This document shows positions 10,215 through 19,577 of a stretch of DNA of 39,508 bases, one piece after another. The notes below the pieces were generated by a model. It searched no databases and was not told the origin of the DNA. It worked only from the letters and a program-made list of their open reading frames with translations. The number at the start of each line of letters is the position of its first letter. The stretch's first letter is position 1. The stretch lies in the NCBI GenBank assembly GCA_020631655.1, contig JAHDGV010000003.1:1-39508 (forward strand), given 5' to 3'. Both the position numbers and the translations under genes were made by a program. The stretch comes from Chloroflexota bacterium (GTDB lineage: Bacteria; Chloroflexota; Anaerolineae; Promineifilales; Promineifilaceae).

Positions 10215-10944
10215 TTGCCTCCGCAACAGCAAGCATGTTCATGCTTGATTCGGTGAGTGGGGCGCTTGAATAGTTGCCAAACATGGCGACCAAACTAAAT
10301 CCGGCTGAGGTTAGTTCTGTTTCAAGCTCAGCTTGGTTGTACAGCTTATAGCTCAGCAAAAAATGACGTGTTGATTCAGGCGAGACAAGCTTGAAGGTTT
10401 CAACAATGCATTCTGTATCTGGATCAAATTTGCGAGTAATGTCGGTATAGTGTGTGTCTGTACCAAACCGATCCGACGACTTTAGGGTGTCGATCATGGT
10501 TTGTTTTTGCGGCAGTTCTAAAATCAATTTTCCACCCGGCTTTAAATTTTGCTGGATGGCGGTTAGCAAGCCGTTGTTCGGGCCGCTGGCTGATACTTGT
10601 CCAAACGTTGTCATCAGGCAGATGGCTGTGCCAAATTTGTGATCGGTTTGAAAATTTTCCCCAGACGATACGACAAAGGTGGCTCGATCTTGCTTGTTTT
10701 TAGGCAGCTCACGCTTGCGCTCATTTGCGGCCGCAATCATCGCTTCGGCCGGATCGATGCCGACCACATCGTGGCCCCGCTTGGCTAGCTCAAGCGAATG
10801 GCGTCCAAAGCCACATCCTACGTCTAAAAATGGGCCATCTTTGGCGTGTGACAGCACAAAATCTACCTCGGCCGAGGTCCGTTCTGGGGTTAGCAGGGGG
10901 TGGTTTAAAAATGGGGACTGGTCAGTAAAAAAGTTAGGCGTCAA
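10207..10944 (-). CDS. Class I SAM-dependent methyltransferase
   Basis: FLDVGCGFGRHSLELAKRGHDVVGIDPAEAMI (SAM motif I and post-I). Confidence 0.85.
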   Translation of the reverse strand: MTPNFFTDQSPFLNHPLLTPERTSAEVDFVLSHAKDGPFLDVGCGFGRHSLELAKRGHDVVGIDPAEAMIAAANERKRELPKNKQDRATFVVSSGENFQTDHKFGTAICLMTTFGQVSASGPNNGLLTAIQQNLKPGGKLILELPQKQTMIDTLKSSDRFGTDTHYTDITRKFDPDTECIVETFKLVSPESTRHFLLSYKLYNQAELETELTSAGFSLVAMFGNYSSAPLTESSMNMLAVAEANG

Positions 10945-10957
10945 CGGTTAACTCATT

Positions 10958-11043
10958 ATTAGGATTTTCGTCTCACATATTCTCGTTTTCTGCGAGATCA
11001 CCCTTCGACAAGCTCAGGGCTCTTTTCAGACGAAACTCCTAAT
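10958..11043. repeat. 86-nt MITE/REP-like element with 16-nt imperfect terminal inverted repeats
   Basis: ATTAGGATTTTCGTCT (10958-10973) versus AGACGAAACTCCTAAT (11028-11043), 15/16 complementary; inner hairpin TCTCG-TTTTCTG-CGAGA (10981-10997) and CCCTTCGACAAGCTCAGGG (11001-11019). Confidence 0.6.
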
Positions 11044-11120
11044 CATTCTTCATCTTCATCAACAACGGGTGGTGCGTGCAAATCCCCACTCACGGTGGGG
11101 CGGAAAGCATTCCGCTTTTG

Positions 11121-12020
11121 TCACAAATCATCCCGAACATCAAGCATCGGGATATCTGATCGTTTTAGTTTGTTGAGTCCTTCAAACGGGATCACCGCAT
11201 CAAGCTGTTCGGCCGCTTGGGCCCAATCCTCTAGCCATTCCCGCTCGATGCCATCCACATCATCTACCACGCGCAATCGATCAATTTTGAAGGTTTCACG
11301 CAACATCTTCATTTCTTCCGCCACGCTTTCGGGTGATCGTTGTCGATAGCCGTTGCCATGAACCGCATCGGCGCACCAATCGCAACCGTAAGGGCAACCG
11401 CGCGTGGTTGAGATGGTCATCGAGGTGTAACCGCGCTCTTCTTTCCACGTGTTTAAATATCGATCCATATCGATCAAATCGCGGGCCGGAACCGGCAACG
11501 TGTCTAAGTTTTCGATAGGAGGACGCGGATCGTTGATCATCGGGCCACCAAATGAATCCCGATAAGCAATGCCTAACTCATGCTTTAAGTAGATCGGATT
11601 GAAATTTCCTTCGGCCACCAAGTTGAGCAACGCAACCATTGTTTGCTCCCCTTCGTGATGTCCTACCACATCTACCTGAGGATGAGCCAAATACCAGATC
11701 GGGTCACGGGTCGCATCTGGGCCACCCATCACCACAATTTTGTTGGCTTCCCAAGCAATATCTGCCAGCGCTAGAGCCATGTCGCGGGTGGGCAACACGG
11801 CCGAGATTCCCACAACGTCTGGATTTTCTCGTTCTAAGCATTGGGCAAAGGCACTTTCATCTTCTTCAAAAGTCCCGTCAAAAACAGCCACCTCATGCCC
11901 ATTTTCGCGCACATAGCTGGCCAAATAGAGCAAGCCGAGCGGAAAATAGGGAGACCCGGCCGCTTTTTCGTCTGGACTCTTACTTAAAAACAGTGGATGA
12001 ACCAATAAAAGTTTTGTCAT
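11121..12020 (-). CDS. B12-binding domain / radical SAM protein, apparently C-terminally truncated
   Basis: PLFLSKSPDEKAAGSPYFPLGLLYLASYVRENGHEVAVFDG (B12-binding-like), ISTTRGCPYGCDWCAD (CxxxCxxC). Only about 100 aa follow the cluster motif. Confidence 0.75.
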   Translation of the reverse strand: MTKLLLVHPLFLSKSPDEKAAGSPYFPLGLLYLASYVRENGHEVAVFDGTFEEDESAFAQCLERENPDVVGISAVLPTRDMALALADIAWEANKIVVMGGPDATRDPIWYLAHPQVDVVGHHEGEQTMVALLNLVAEGNFNPIYLKHELGIAYRDSFGGPMINDPRPPIENLDTLPVPARDLIDMDRYLNTWKEERGYTSMTISTTRGCPYGCDWCADAVHGNGYRQRSPESVAEEMKMLRETFKIDRLRVVDDVDGIEREWLEDWAQAAEQLDAVIPFEGLNKLKRSDIPMLDVRDDL

Positions 12021-13465
12021 AGTCTATTTTCAGAGGGGGTGGTGCGTCTGATTAAAGAAGTGCCGAGGGTCAGACCGGCAATCAACAAGAGGGTAAGCGT
12101 TGGGATCCATTCTGTGTTTCTAACCCAAGCTAATTCACGAAAATCAGCAGGGTTCAGATAGGTTAGATAAGAGAATATTAGCCCACCGCTTAAATATATC
12201 CACGGGACCGTAATCAACCAGTAATTTTTATCTTCGTCTATGGCAGGGGCTAAAAACGGAAGGAAGATGAGCAGGATTAAGGCGTACCAAGGATGGACCG
12301 TATGGGTCAAAATCAGGTAAGCCATCAAAGGGATTGCCATGAGACGCAGCGAGGTTTTGGGTGATCTGTTTCGATAAGCTAAGCCCCATACGATGAGGAG
12401 CACCACCATCATGATGATGGCAACGGCCAGTTTGACCTGTGTGTCGGCCGGACTTGGAGTGTATCCGTCCCCGTCATTTAGTCGCCGCGTCACCCAAAAG
12501 AAGAGCCCGCTGTTAAACTTCCAGCGATCGTTGTAAATGCGTAACGCACCAAATAGCCCTGTCCCATCGAGTGGGCCAACCAATCCCCAACCGGCCCGTA
12601 AACCGGCCGGAACGAGCAACCCTATGGTTAGGATGCCATAGGTAAATCGCTGACGCCATGACCAACGCCAATAAATAACCGGCAAAATGAGGACGGGCAA
12701 AATTTTAGTAAGCGTAGCAAGAGCTAGCAAAATAGGGGACACAAAACTGCGCCATGCTTTGTCGTTATCTTCGCCAAAAATGGTTGATTGAAAGAGCGTG
12801 ACCCATACCCCTGCCATCATCAAAAGGATCATCCATGCATCGATGTGGGCTGAATGAGCCACCTCTACAATAATCAACGGATTCCACAGCCATAGCAGGA
12901 TACGTTGGGAAGGAAATGCCGCGGCCGCTAATAGTTTTGTTACGATGAAAGCGGCCCCTAGCTCGAATACAACCATGCTGATTTGCATGCTGAGAGGGCT
13001 GATACCAACCAATCGATTAAGGCCTGCGAACAGCCACTGTGCGGCCGGCATGTATGGGCTTGCCATCCACGTATTGTTGGCCAGCTCACGGACCGGAACG
13101 GCTAGATAATCGAGCTCGGCCGATTCAATCGGTAAGGCATATGGAGAAACGCCATTGGTCGCCACGTGGCCGTCCCATAAATACCGATAGACATCATCCG
13201 ATAGCGTTGGTGTGGTAAATAGCAGGATAACTCGGGCAAGTATGGCTGTTCCCCAAATAAGTCTGGTAGAGAGCTGGCCCGGCCGAGTTTCTGCCCAAAC
13301 CAAAGCGAGCAGAAAAGCTAAAAATGCGACAGCATAAAACCCGATTGTGGTTGGGGTATGCTCGGCCCGTAGTGTGCCGTTGGCTTGGTCAAGCACAAAC
13401 ATCCCCCCAAATGGGAGGATGAATGTTACTGCCAAGAGAAATGCTGGAATCTGTTTGGTTGACAA
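12017..13465 (-). CDS. GT-C-fold-like integral membrane glycosyltransferase
   Basis: 482 aa, many TM segments; LSDDVYRYLWDGHVATNGVSPYALP motif typical of polyprenyl-phosphate-sugar-dependent GT-C families; start overlaps the next gene. Confidence 0.65.
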   Translation of the reverse strand: MSTKQIPAFLLAVTFILPFGGMFVLDQANGTLRAEHTPTTIGFYAVAFLAFLLALVWAETRPGQLSTRLIWGTAILARVILLFTTPTLSDDVYRYLWDGHVATNGVSPYALPIESAELDYLAVPVRELANNTWMASPYMPAAQWLFAGLNRLVGISPLSMQISMVVFELGAAFIVTKLLAAAAFPSQRILLWLWNPLIIVEVAHSAHIDAWMILLMMAGVWVTLFQSTIFGEDNDKAWRSFVSPILLALATLTKILPVLILPVIYWRWSWRQRFTYGILTIGLLVPAGLRAGWGLVGPLDGTGLFGALRIYNDRWKFNSGLFFWVTRRLNDGDGYTPSPADTQVKLAVAIIMMVVLLIVWGLAYRNRSPKTSLRLMAIPLMAYLILTHTVHPWYALILLIFLPFLAPAIDEDKNYWLITVPWIYLSGGLIFSYLTYLNPADFRELAWVRNTEWIPTLTLLLIAGLTLGTSLIRRTTPSENRL

Positions 13466-13475
13466 AGCGATAGGT

Positions 13476-13560
13476 TGGTGTCGCTTCGCTTACGCACAGA
13501 ACTTCGTTCTGCACAGTTGGTCAGTAAAGCTGATTGACTGACAAGCGAAGCGTGCTGATA
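13476..13560. repeat. Intergenic inverted-repeat element
   Basis: CGCTTCGCTT (13482-13491) and AAGCGAAGCG (13543-13552) perfect 10-bp arms; nested hairpin CAGAAC-TTC-GTTCTG; GCTGAT/CTGACA monomers. Confidence 0.6.
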
Positions 13561-13574
13561 AACTGACAGGCTAA

Positions 13575-14066
13575 TTACCAGAGCCACCTGTTTTTAGGTT
13601 CACCCATCGTATTGAGTAAGATTTGATCAAGGCCAAACGCCCGGCCAGATTTTGTGAGTGCAACAACCAGTGCACCGGCTGTTAGCAAAACGTACGTCCA
13701 AATCCACTCGCTACCACCTTGGTAGGCAAAGAACAGATTGAGAAAGAAGAAGGTTGCTCCCCAACCGGCTAAGGTTGTGAGCCCACCAAAGGTCAAGCCC
13801 AAGCCCAGCAAGAGCTCAGCTACGAGCTGGAAACCTGCAAACAGACCCGGAGCCTGCAAAATCGTGCTGTTGATGACGGCGCGATAGGCATCGCTCCCAC
13901 CACCAACTTCACCGAAAATCCAGCCGAACAAGCCGGTAATCCCGTCGGCCGTGTACAGCCCTTTGGTAAAGTTGTCGTACCATGTCACCAAAAGAATAAT
14001 TCCTAAAGTGACCCGCAAAATTGCGATGATACTGCGTAAATATTTTGCTTCGTTTTCTGCATTCAT
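13575..14066 (-). CDS. DoxX family membrane protein
   Basis: 163 aa; IIAILRVTLGIILLVTWYDNFTKGLY, ELLLGLGLTFGGLTTLAGWGATFFFLNLFFA. Confidence 0.7.
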   Translation of the reverse strand: MNAENEAKYLRSIIAILRVTLGIILLVTWYDNFTKGLYTADGITGLFGWIFGEVGGGSDAYRAVINSTILQAPGLFAGFQLVAELLLGLGLTFGGLTTLAGWGATFFFLNLFFAYQGGSEWIWTYVLLTAGALVVALTKSGRAFGLDQILLNTMGEPKNRWLW

Positions 14067-14201
14067 AAGATTTCCTTCCTTTGAAAATTACAATCACTAT
14101 TATTGGTCTAACCGAATTATGGCTTTTGTTTCGGTTACACACAATTAGAGCCTTGAAGTAGGGGAAACCTTACCGGTGAAATACTTTTGTAATATCAGAA
14201 C

Positions 14202-14232
14202 AAAAAAAGGCCACACCGGAGTGTGACCTTTT
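14202..14232 (-). terminator. Intrinsic terminator downstream of secA
   Basis: On minus strand: AAAAGGTCACAC-TCCG-GTGTGGCCTTTTTTT (12-bp stem with one G-U, then T run). Confidence 0.85.
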
Positions 14233-14263
14233 CATAAATCTAAAATCTGGATTCAAAAATAAT

Positions 14264-17200
14264 CTAGCGTTTCCGCTTCTTTTTCTTTTTACGGGTCGCT
14301 TTTTCTGCCGCTGAAAGAGGTTTTTGCTCGGGAGCAGCTGCCTGATTACCGTTAGTTGGAGCCTGTTGAGTAGCAATTGCGCCGTTGGAAGAATCCGCTT
14401 TCATGTGGCAGTTTTTATACTTTTTGCCACTTCCACACGGACAGGGATCATTCCGGCCGACGCGCAAGGCATCTTTGCGAACTTGGGTTTTCTTCCCTTT
14501 GCCCTGAACAACCTGTAGCCCAGCCTTTGTGAGCGAGTCTTGCCGTTCTTGCTCCGCTTTTTCGCGCCGCATGTACTCTTCATGCCGCTGAATTTGGATA
14601 AAGAACTTGCTGGCAATTTCTCGCTGGATGTTGGTCAACATGTCGTCAAACATCTCGTAAGAGCGCATTTTGTATGCGATCTTAGGGTCTTTCTGACGGC
14701 CGGCCGACTCTAGGCCGATTTCGCGGCGCAGGTCATCTGCGGCCGATAAGTAGTCGCGCCATTCCCGGTCAATGGCTGAGAGCATCATCGTCCGTTGGAA
14801 CTTGGTGAAGGATTCTTCGCCGATCCGTTTTTTCCAGTTTTTACGTTCTTTATCAACGTATAACCCGAGCGCCTCAACCAATTCATCCCCTGAAAGGGCA
14901 GATAAACAGCTGATCAACAGATTTTGGAGCCCTTCACGAACAGCGACACGGAACTTCGTTTGCTGTCCTTTTAAGACATCAACGGCCAAACGCTGAGATG
15001 GGAAAGCATTAAATGCACCACCAATCTCTTCCTCTGCTTTGGCCCATAAAGCGGTTTTGTCGTCTTCGGCCGCAAAGTCAGCCAAGAAGTTGTCGAACAC
15101 CGCCCGCACGTTGGTCATGAAACGGGCCTGTGTATTTTGTTTCGCCTGAATATGGTTCGATTTGGTGTTTGCCATAATCGCGTCCATGCGTGGAATCGCG
15201 GGCAAAAGCGGAATAAACCGACTCATCTCTTGAAGCATTTGATACAGATTGCGCCCTTCGTCCAAGTTTTCTTGGGCAAGCGCCATCATTTCGCCACGAA
15301 CTTCGTCTGGTGTCCAATCGGCCATTTCTGCCATATCCAGCTTGCGGATGGGCAGATAGGTTTGTAACCGGCCGAAGACCCCTTTTAGGTTGACCGAGTC
15401 AGTTGCTTCGGCTGAGAAATCGTCCACGGCGCGATCAACTTCACCGCCGATGAAGCCCAGATAATTATCGAGATAATTGGTGACAAGCTCATCGATGATT
15501 AGCTCAAACGCTTCATCAAGCCGCTCATCCATGTCATCATTCCCAGTTAAGATCGAGCGACGGCCGTCGTAAATTGTTTCACGCTGTTTCGACATGACAT
15601 CGTCATACTCAAGAACGTTTTTACGGATGTCAAAGTTGTACCCTTCGATCCGCTCCTGCGAACTGGCGATGATGCGATCTAACAAACGACTTTCAATCGG
15701 AATGTCGCTGTCGGTGTAACTGCTCATGAATGACTTGAGTCGTTCACCACCAAAGCGGCGCATGAGCTCATCTTCTAGCGACAAGAAAAAGCGGCTGGAG
15801 CCGGGGTCACCCTGACGGGCCGCACGACCGCGAAGCTGGTTGTCAATCCGGCGGGATTCATGCCGTTCAGAGCCAACAACGTGCAGACCGCCCAGTTCCC
15901 ATACCTCGTCACGCGATGATTCCGCGTCACTCATAATTTTTTGGATGTCTGTTATGAGGCTAGCTGGCAGGGCTGGAACATCGCCAACAATTTGCTCTGC
16001 TTCGGCCGTTTCACCTTCCAGCACAGCACGAACGACGGCCGCACGGGCGTTATAGTGATAATCGAAGACCTGATCGGATAAAAATTCTGCCATTTTCCGA
16101 TCATCTTTTAACGCCACTTGGAAGCGAGTGTGTAATTCAGTCTCACGTACCGCCTCGTCCACGATGATCGTGTCTAAATCTCGCTCTTTTAAATATTCAC
16201 GAGCATCATCCCGTCGGCCGATTTGGATCTGAGACAAGATGTGACGGGCGGTTTCAAAATCGAGATCATGTTCTTCTTGGAACATCTTGGCAAGATAGCC
16301 AACCATTTGAACTTCCTCGATTTGTTTGGCCGATGCATCGAATTCTGCCTTTTTCGCGGCCAGCGTATCAACCAGCTCTGCATCCAATTTGCCAGATTTT
16401 GTTGCCAGCTCTTTGGCTTTATCAACCCCTTCGGTCACATATTTCAGGGCCAAAGCGATGAGTTGCTCACGGGTGAACAGGCTATCTTCAACCATAGCGG
16501 CCGCCAATCCTTCAGGATTACCGCCCAGCATGATGTCTGTACCACGACCGGCCATGTTGGTCGAAATCGTAACAGCCCCTTTCTTGCCCGCTTGGGCAAC
16601 CGTCAGCGCTTCGGATTGATGCATTTTTGCATTCAAGACGTTGTGGTTAACATTCTCGCTATTGAGCATCTGATGGATTTTTTCAGAGTGCTCAACCGAA
16701 GTGGTACCGACCAGAACGGGTCGGCCGGTTTGCGCCACACGTTTAACCTCTTGAACAATCGCTTGGTCTTTATAATCTTCTGTAGCAAAAACTTGGTCAG
16801 GGAAGTCGATGCGCTTAAAGAAAGCGGGTTTGCTTTCACCCTTGTTGTAGTAGCTAAAGGCCTCGGTCCCCTCGATTGTCTCTTTTTTGGTTTCCATCCC
16901 TAGATCAGAATATTCAACCAAATAGGTTACGTTGGTGGGGAGCGGCGTTACATCTACGCTGTAGATTTCTTGGAATTCCTCAGCATCGGTCATGGCTGTA
17001 CCGGTCATCCCAGCGATTTTGTTGTACAGCCTGAAATAATTTTGGATGGTGATGGTTGCAACCGTCACGCTTTCCCGCTTAACGGTTACCCCTTCCTTCG
17101 CCTCGATGGCCTCATGCAGACCATCTGAGTAGCGACGGCCGGGCATTAAACGGCCGGTAAAGTCATCGATGATCACCACTTCATTTTGCTGAACCGTATA

Positions 17201-18259
17201 ATCTTTATCCCGTTTGAACATGTACTGCGCTTTTAAGGCGTTGTCCAAATAGTAAGTCATATGGTAGAAGCGAGGGTCATAAATGCTGTCCCCTTCTTCT
17301 GGGTCCAACTCCGGAATCTTGGCTTCAATGGCCGCAATTCCCATGTCGGTCAGCGTGATCGATTTGCTCTTTTCATCGAAGTCATAGTGGCCGTTTGGCT
17401 CTTCGTCCTCGTCACGCGTGTTTCGTTTTAACCCACGCACGTAGCCGGAAAAACGAATGTACTCGTCAGACGCTTGGTTTGCGGGTCCTGAAATGATTAA
17501 TGGTGTACGAGCCTCATCAATTAGAACGTTGTCTACCTCGTCGATAACGGCAAAGTTGTGCGGCCGTTGAACCAAGCGATCTGGATCGCTGATCATGTTG
17601 TCACGTAGATAGTCAAAGCCAAACTCGCTACTAATCCCGTAGGTGATGTCAGCTTGGTACGCTTCGCGGCGGGTACACGGCCGCCAGTGAACAAGGCGGT
17701 CGTCTTCTAGCTCTGCACCAGGATTAACGTAATCCCCATCGTACAGGGCTGAATATTGTTGCGGCCCAATAATGCCGACGCTCAGCCCCAAAAAGGTGAA
17801 GATTTGACCCATCCAGCCACCGTCACGGCGTGCTAGATATTCGTTCACCGTTACAAGGTGAACGCCTCGGCCGGAAAGCGCGTTTAGAAACAGCGGGAGC
17901 GTTCCAACCAGCGTTTTTCCTTCACCCGTACGCATTTCAATGATTTCGCCCCGACTGAGCAAAATACCACCCATCATTTGTACATCGTAGTGGCGCAAAG
18001 TGGTGGTGCGACGGGATCCTTCGCGCACAAGGGCAAACACTTCTGGTATCGCTTCCTGTAGGGCTTCGTTGCGCTCATCATCATCTTCGATGGCGGAAAT
18101 ACGATCCTTCAGGCTCAGGGTTAATTCCCGAAGCTCTTCATCGCTCATGGCCTGCATACGTGGTTCTTCGCTCTCAATCGCTTCAACCAGCGGCCGTAAA
18201 TTGTCAATTACTTTTTTATTTGGGTCGCCTGAAAAGGCGCTCACAATTCGATTCCACAT
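14264..18259 (-). CDS. secA: Preprotein translocase subunit SecA (1331 aa, long form)
   Basis: MRTGEGKTLVGTLPLFLNAL, VDNVLIDEARTPLIISGP, GMTGTAMTDAEEF, TNMAGRGTDIMLGGNPE, HESRRIDNQLRGRAARQGDPGSSRFFLSLED, C-terminal SEC-C motif VGRNDPCPCGSGKKYKNCH. Confidence 0.97.
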   Translation of the reverse strand: MWNRIVSAFSGDPNKKVIDNLRPLVEAIESEEPRMQAMSDEELRELTLSLKDRISAIEDDDERNEALQEAIPEVFALVREGSRRTTTLRHYDVQMMGGILLSRGEIIEMRTGEGKTLVGTLPLFLNALSGRGVHLVTVNEYLARRDGGWMGQIFTFLGLSVGIIGPQQYSALYDGDYVNPGAELEDDRLVHWRPCTRREAYQADITYGISSEFGFDYLRDNMISDPDRLVQRPHNFAVIDEVDNVLIDEARTPLIISGPANQASDEYIRFSGYVRGLKRNTRDEDEEPNGHYDFDEKSKSITLTDMGIAAIEAKIPELDPEEGDSIYDPRFYHMTYYLDNALKAQYMFKRDKDYTVQQNEVVIIDDFTGRLMPGRRYSDGLHEAIEAKEGVTVKRESVTVATITIQNYFRLYNKIAGMTGTAMTDAEEFQEIYSVDVTPLPTNVTYLVEYSDLGMETKKETIEGTEAFSYYNKGESKPAFFKRIDFPDQVFATEDYKDQAIVQEVKRVAQTGRPVLVGTTSVEHSEKIHQMLNSENVNHNVLNAKMHQSEALTVAQAGKKGAVTISTNMAGRGTDIMLGGNPEGLAAAMVEDSLFTREQLIALALKYVTEGVDKAKELATKSGKLDAELVDTLAAKKAEFDASAKQIEEVQMVGYLAKMFQEEHDLDFETARHILSQIQIGRRDDAREYLKERDLDTIIVDEAVRETELHTRFQVALKDDRKMAEFLSDQVFDYHYNARAAVVRAVLEGETAEAEQIVGDVPALPASLITDIQKIMSDAESSRDEVWELGGLHVVGSERHESRRIDNQLRGRAARQGDPGSSRFFLSLEDELMRRFGGERLKSFMSSYTDSDIPIESRLLDRIIASSQERIEGYNFDIRKNVLEYDDVMSKQRETIYDGRRSILTGNDDMDERLDEAFELIIDELVTNYLDNYLGFIGGEVDRAVDDFSAEATDSVNLKGVFGRLQTYLPIRKLDMAEMADWTPDEVRGEMMALAQENLDEGRNLYQMLQEMSRFIPLLPAIPRMDAIMANTKSNHIQAKQNTQARFMTNVRAVFDNFLADFAAEDDKTALWAKAEEEIGGAFNAFPSQRLAVDVLKGQQTKFRVAVREGLQNLLISCLSALSGDELVEALGLYVDKERKNWKKRIGEESFTKFQRTMMLSAIDREWRDYLSAADDLRREIGLESAGRQKDPKIAYKMRSYEMFDDMLTNIQREIASKFFIQIQRHEEYMRREKAEQERQDSLTKAGLQVVQGKGKKTQVRKDALRVGRNDPCPCGSGKKYKNCHMKADSSNGAIATQQAPTNGNQAAAPEQKPLSAAEKATRKKKKKRKR

Positions 18260-18541
18260 AATATTTTTGGATCTGGAACAAGGCTTAAGTGCCTTGATAG
18301 TTTGAAATTTATGGTGCGCAATTTTGTATTATCGCGCAACATGGGACACATTACTTTGTTTAGGGGTTCTAAGTTCTGTTTATTTTACCTGTCAGAGTAG
18401 ATTCTAACGATAAAACTTATGTTTCAACCATTGTGAGAAAATGGTGTTAAGAAACTGTTAGCGACTTATGCAAAATTAGCATAATGGATGAGTCACGGTT
18501 GTAGGTTCAATTGGCAGGCTCTGCACTCGCTCTAAAAACTA

Positions 18542-18613
18542 AAAAGACTTCGAAAGTTTAATTTTTTCGGTTCAACCGTGGATCGGTGATGAGGAAAACT
18601 TCCGAAGTCTTTT
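18542..18613 (-). terminator. Long-stem hairpin, probable terminator of prs
   Basis: AAAAGACTTCGAAAGTTT (18542-18559) versus AAACTTCCGAAGTCTTTT (18596-18613), 17/18 paired, 36-nt loop; minus-strand readout ends in TCTTTTTAGTTTTT. Confidence 0.7.
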
Positions 18614-18620
18614 GTGATCC

Positions 18621-19577
18621 CTATTCGTCAAAGAGCTCGCCCACACTGCGCCCTTCGTGTGAACGAACGATGACCTCACCCAAAAGGGATGATGTCGATA
18701 AGATTTTTAGATTTTTCAGTCCGTGATCCGGCCGGATGGGAATCGTATCGGTGGTGATGATTTCGCGGATCGGTGCGGCCGCAAAACGCTCCATCGCTGG
18801 GTCAGATAAAACGGGATGGGTGAAGACGATATCAACCTCGTTGGCTCCGTTGTCTTTGACCACCTGCACCGCTTGGGTAATCGATCCGGCCGTATCAACC
18901 AAGTCATCCACAATGATGCAGTCTTTGCCTTCAACATCACCGATCAGAGTCAGTGCTTCCCGGCGTAAGTCGTTGCCCAAACGCCGTTTTTCTACAAAGG
19001 CCAAAGGGAGGTTGAGTAGATCTGCATATTTCCGGCCGGTTTTGGCAAAGCCCAAGTCTGGGGTCACCAAAACAGCGTTGCTCAAATCCTTTGTCCGCAG
19101 ATAGTCACAGAAAATATATCTAGCGGTTAAGCTGTCACCGGGTATTTTGTAGAATCCTTGAATCTGTCCTGCATGCAGGTCAACCGTCATCCAGCGATCT
19201 GCTCCGGCCGCTTCGATCAAATCTGCCATTAAGCGGGCGGTAATTGGGACACGCGGCTGTGTTTTTTGATCGCTCTGAGAGTATGCCAAATAAGGCATGA
19301 CGGCCGTGATGCGTGCGGCCGAATCCCTTTTTAAACAATCGATGGCGATCAACATCTCCATGATATTGCGGTGCACCGGCTTGTTGTGGCTCGAAATCAA
19401 ATAAACGTCCTTGCCACGGGCGCTCCCATGTAATTGAACCCAAATATTTTCATTTGGGAAATCAATAATATTCCAACTGGTTAATGGAACGTCGATATAA
19501 TCTGCAATCCCCTGAGCCAATTCAGGGCATCCTGAGCCAGCATAAATTTGAATATCTCCGTAACTACGATAAGTCAT
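18621..19577 (-). CDS. prs: Ribose-phosphate pyrophosphokinase
   Basis: IWVQLHGSARGKDVYLISS, VMPYLAYSQSDQKTQPRVPITARLMADLIEAAGADRWMTVDLHAGQIQGF, CIIVDDLVDTAGSITQA. Confidence 0.94.
   Translation of the reverse strand: MTYRSYGDIQIYAGSGCPELAQGIADYIDVPLTSWNIIDFPNENIWVQLHGSARGKDVYLISSHNKPVHRNIMEMLIAIDCLKRDSAARITAVMPYLAYSQSDQKTQPRVPITARLMADLIEAAGADRWMTVDLHAGQIQGFYKIPGDSLTARYIFCDYLRTKDLSNAVLVTPDLGFAKTGRKYADLLNLPLAFVEKRRLGNDLRREALTLIGDVEGKDCIIVDDLVDTAGSITQAVQVVKDNGANEVDIVFTHPVLSDPAMERFAAAPIREIITTDTIPIRPDHGLKNLKILSTSSLLGEVIVRSHEGRSVGELFDE

Noticed and set aside
16223-16903. 226-aa plus-strand ORF antisense to secA
   Set aside because: Lies entirely inside a clear SecA coding region; composition is typical of an antisense shadow frame.
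18300-18345. TGCGCAATTTTGTATTATCGCGCAA as a structured regulator upstream of secA
   Set aside because: Only a 5-bp GC arm match with an AT-rich centre; could be a promoter but not enough to call.
18470-18540. tRNA-like string AGCATAATGGATGAG...GTAGGTTCAATTGGCAGGCTCTGCA
   Set aside because: Cannot be folded by eye into acceptor, D, anticodon and T arms with a proper T-loop (GGTTCRA without complementary stem).
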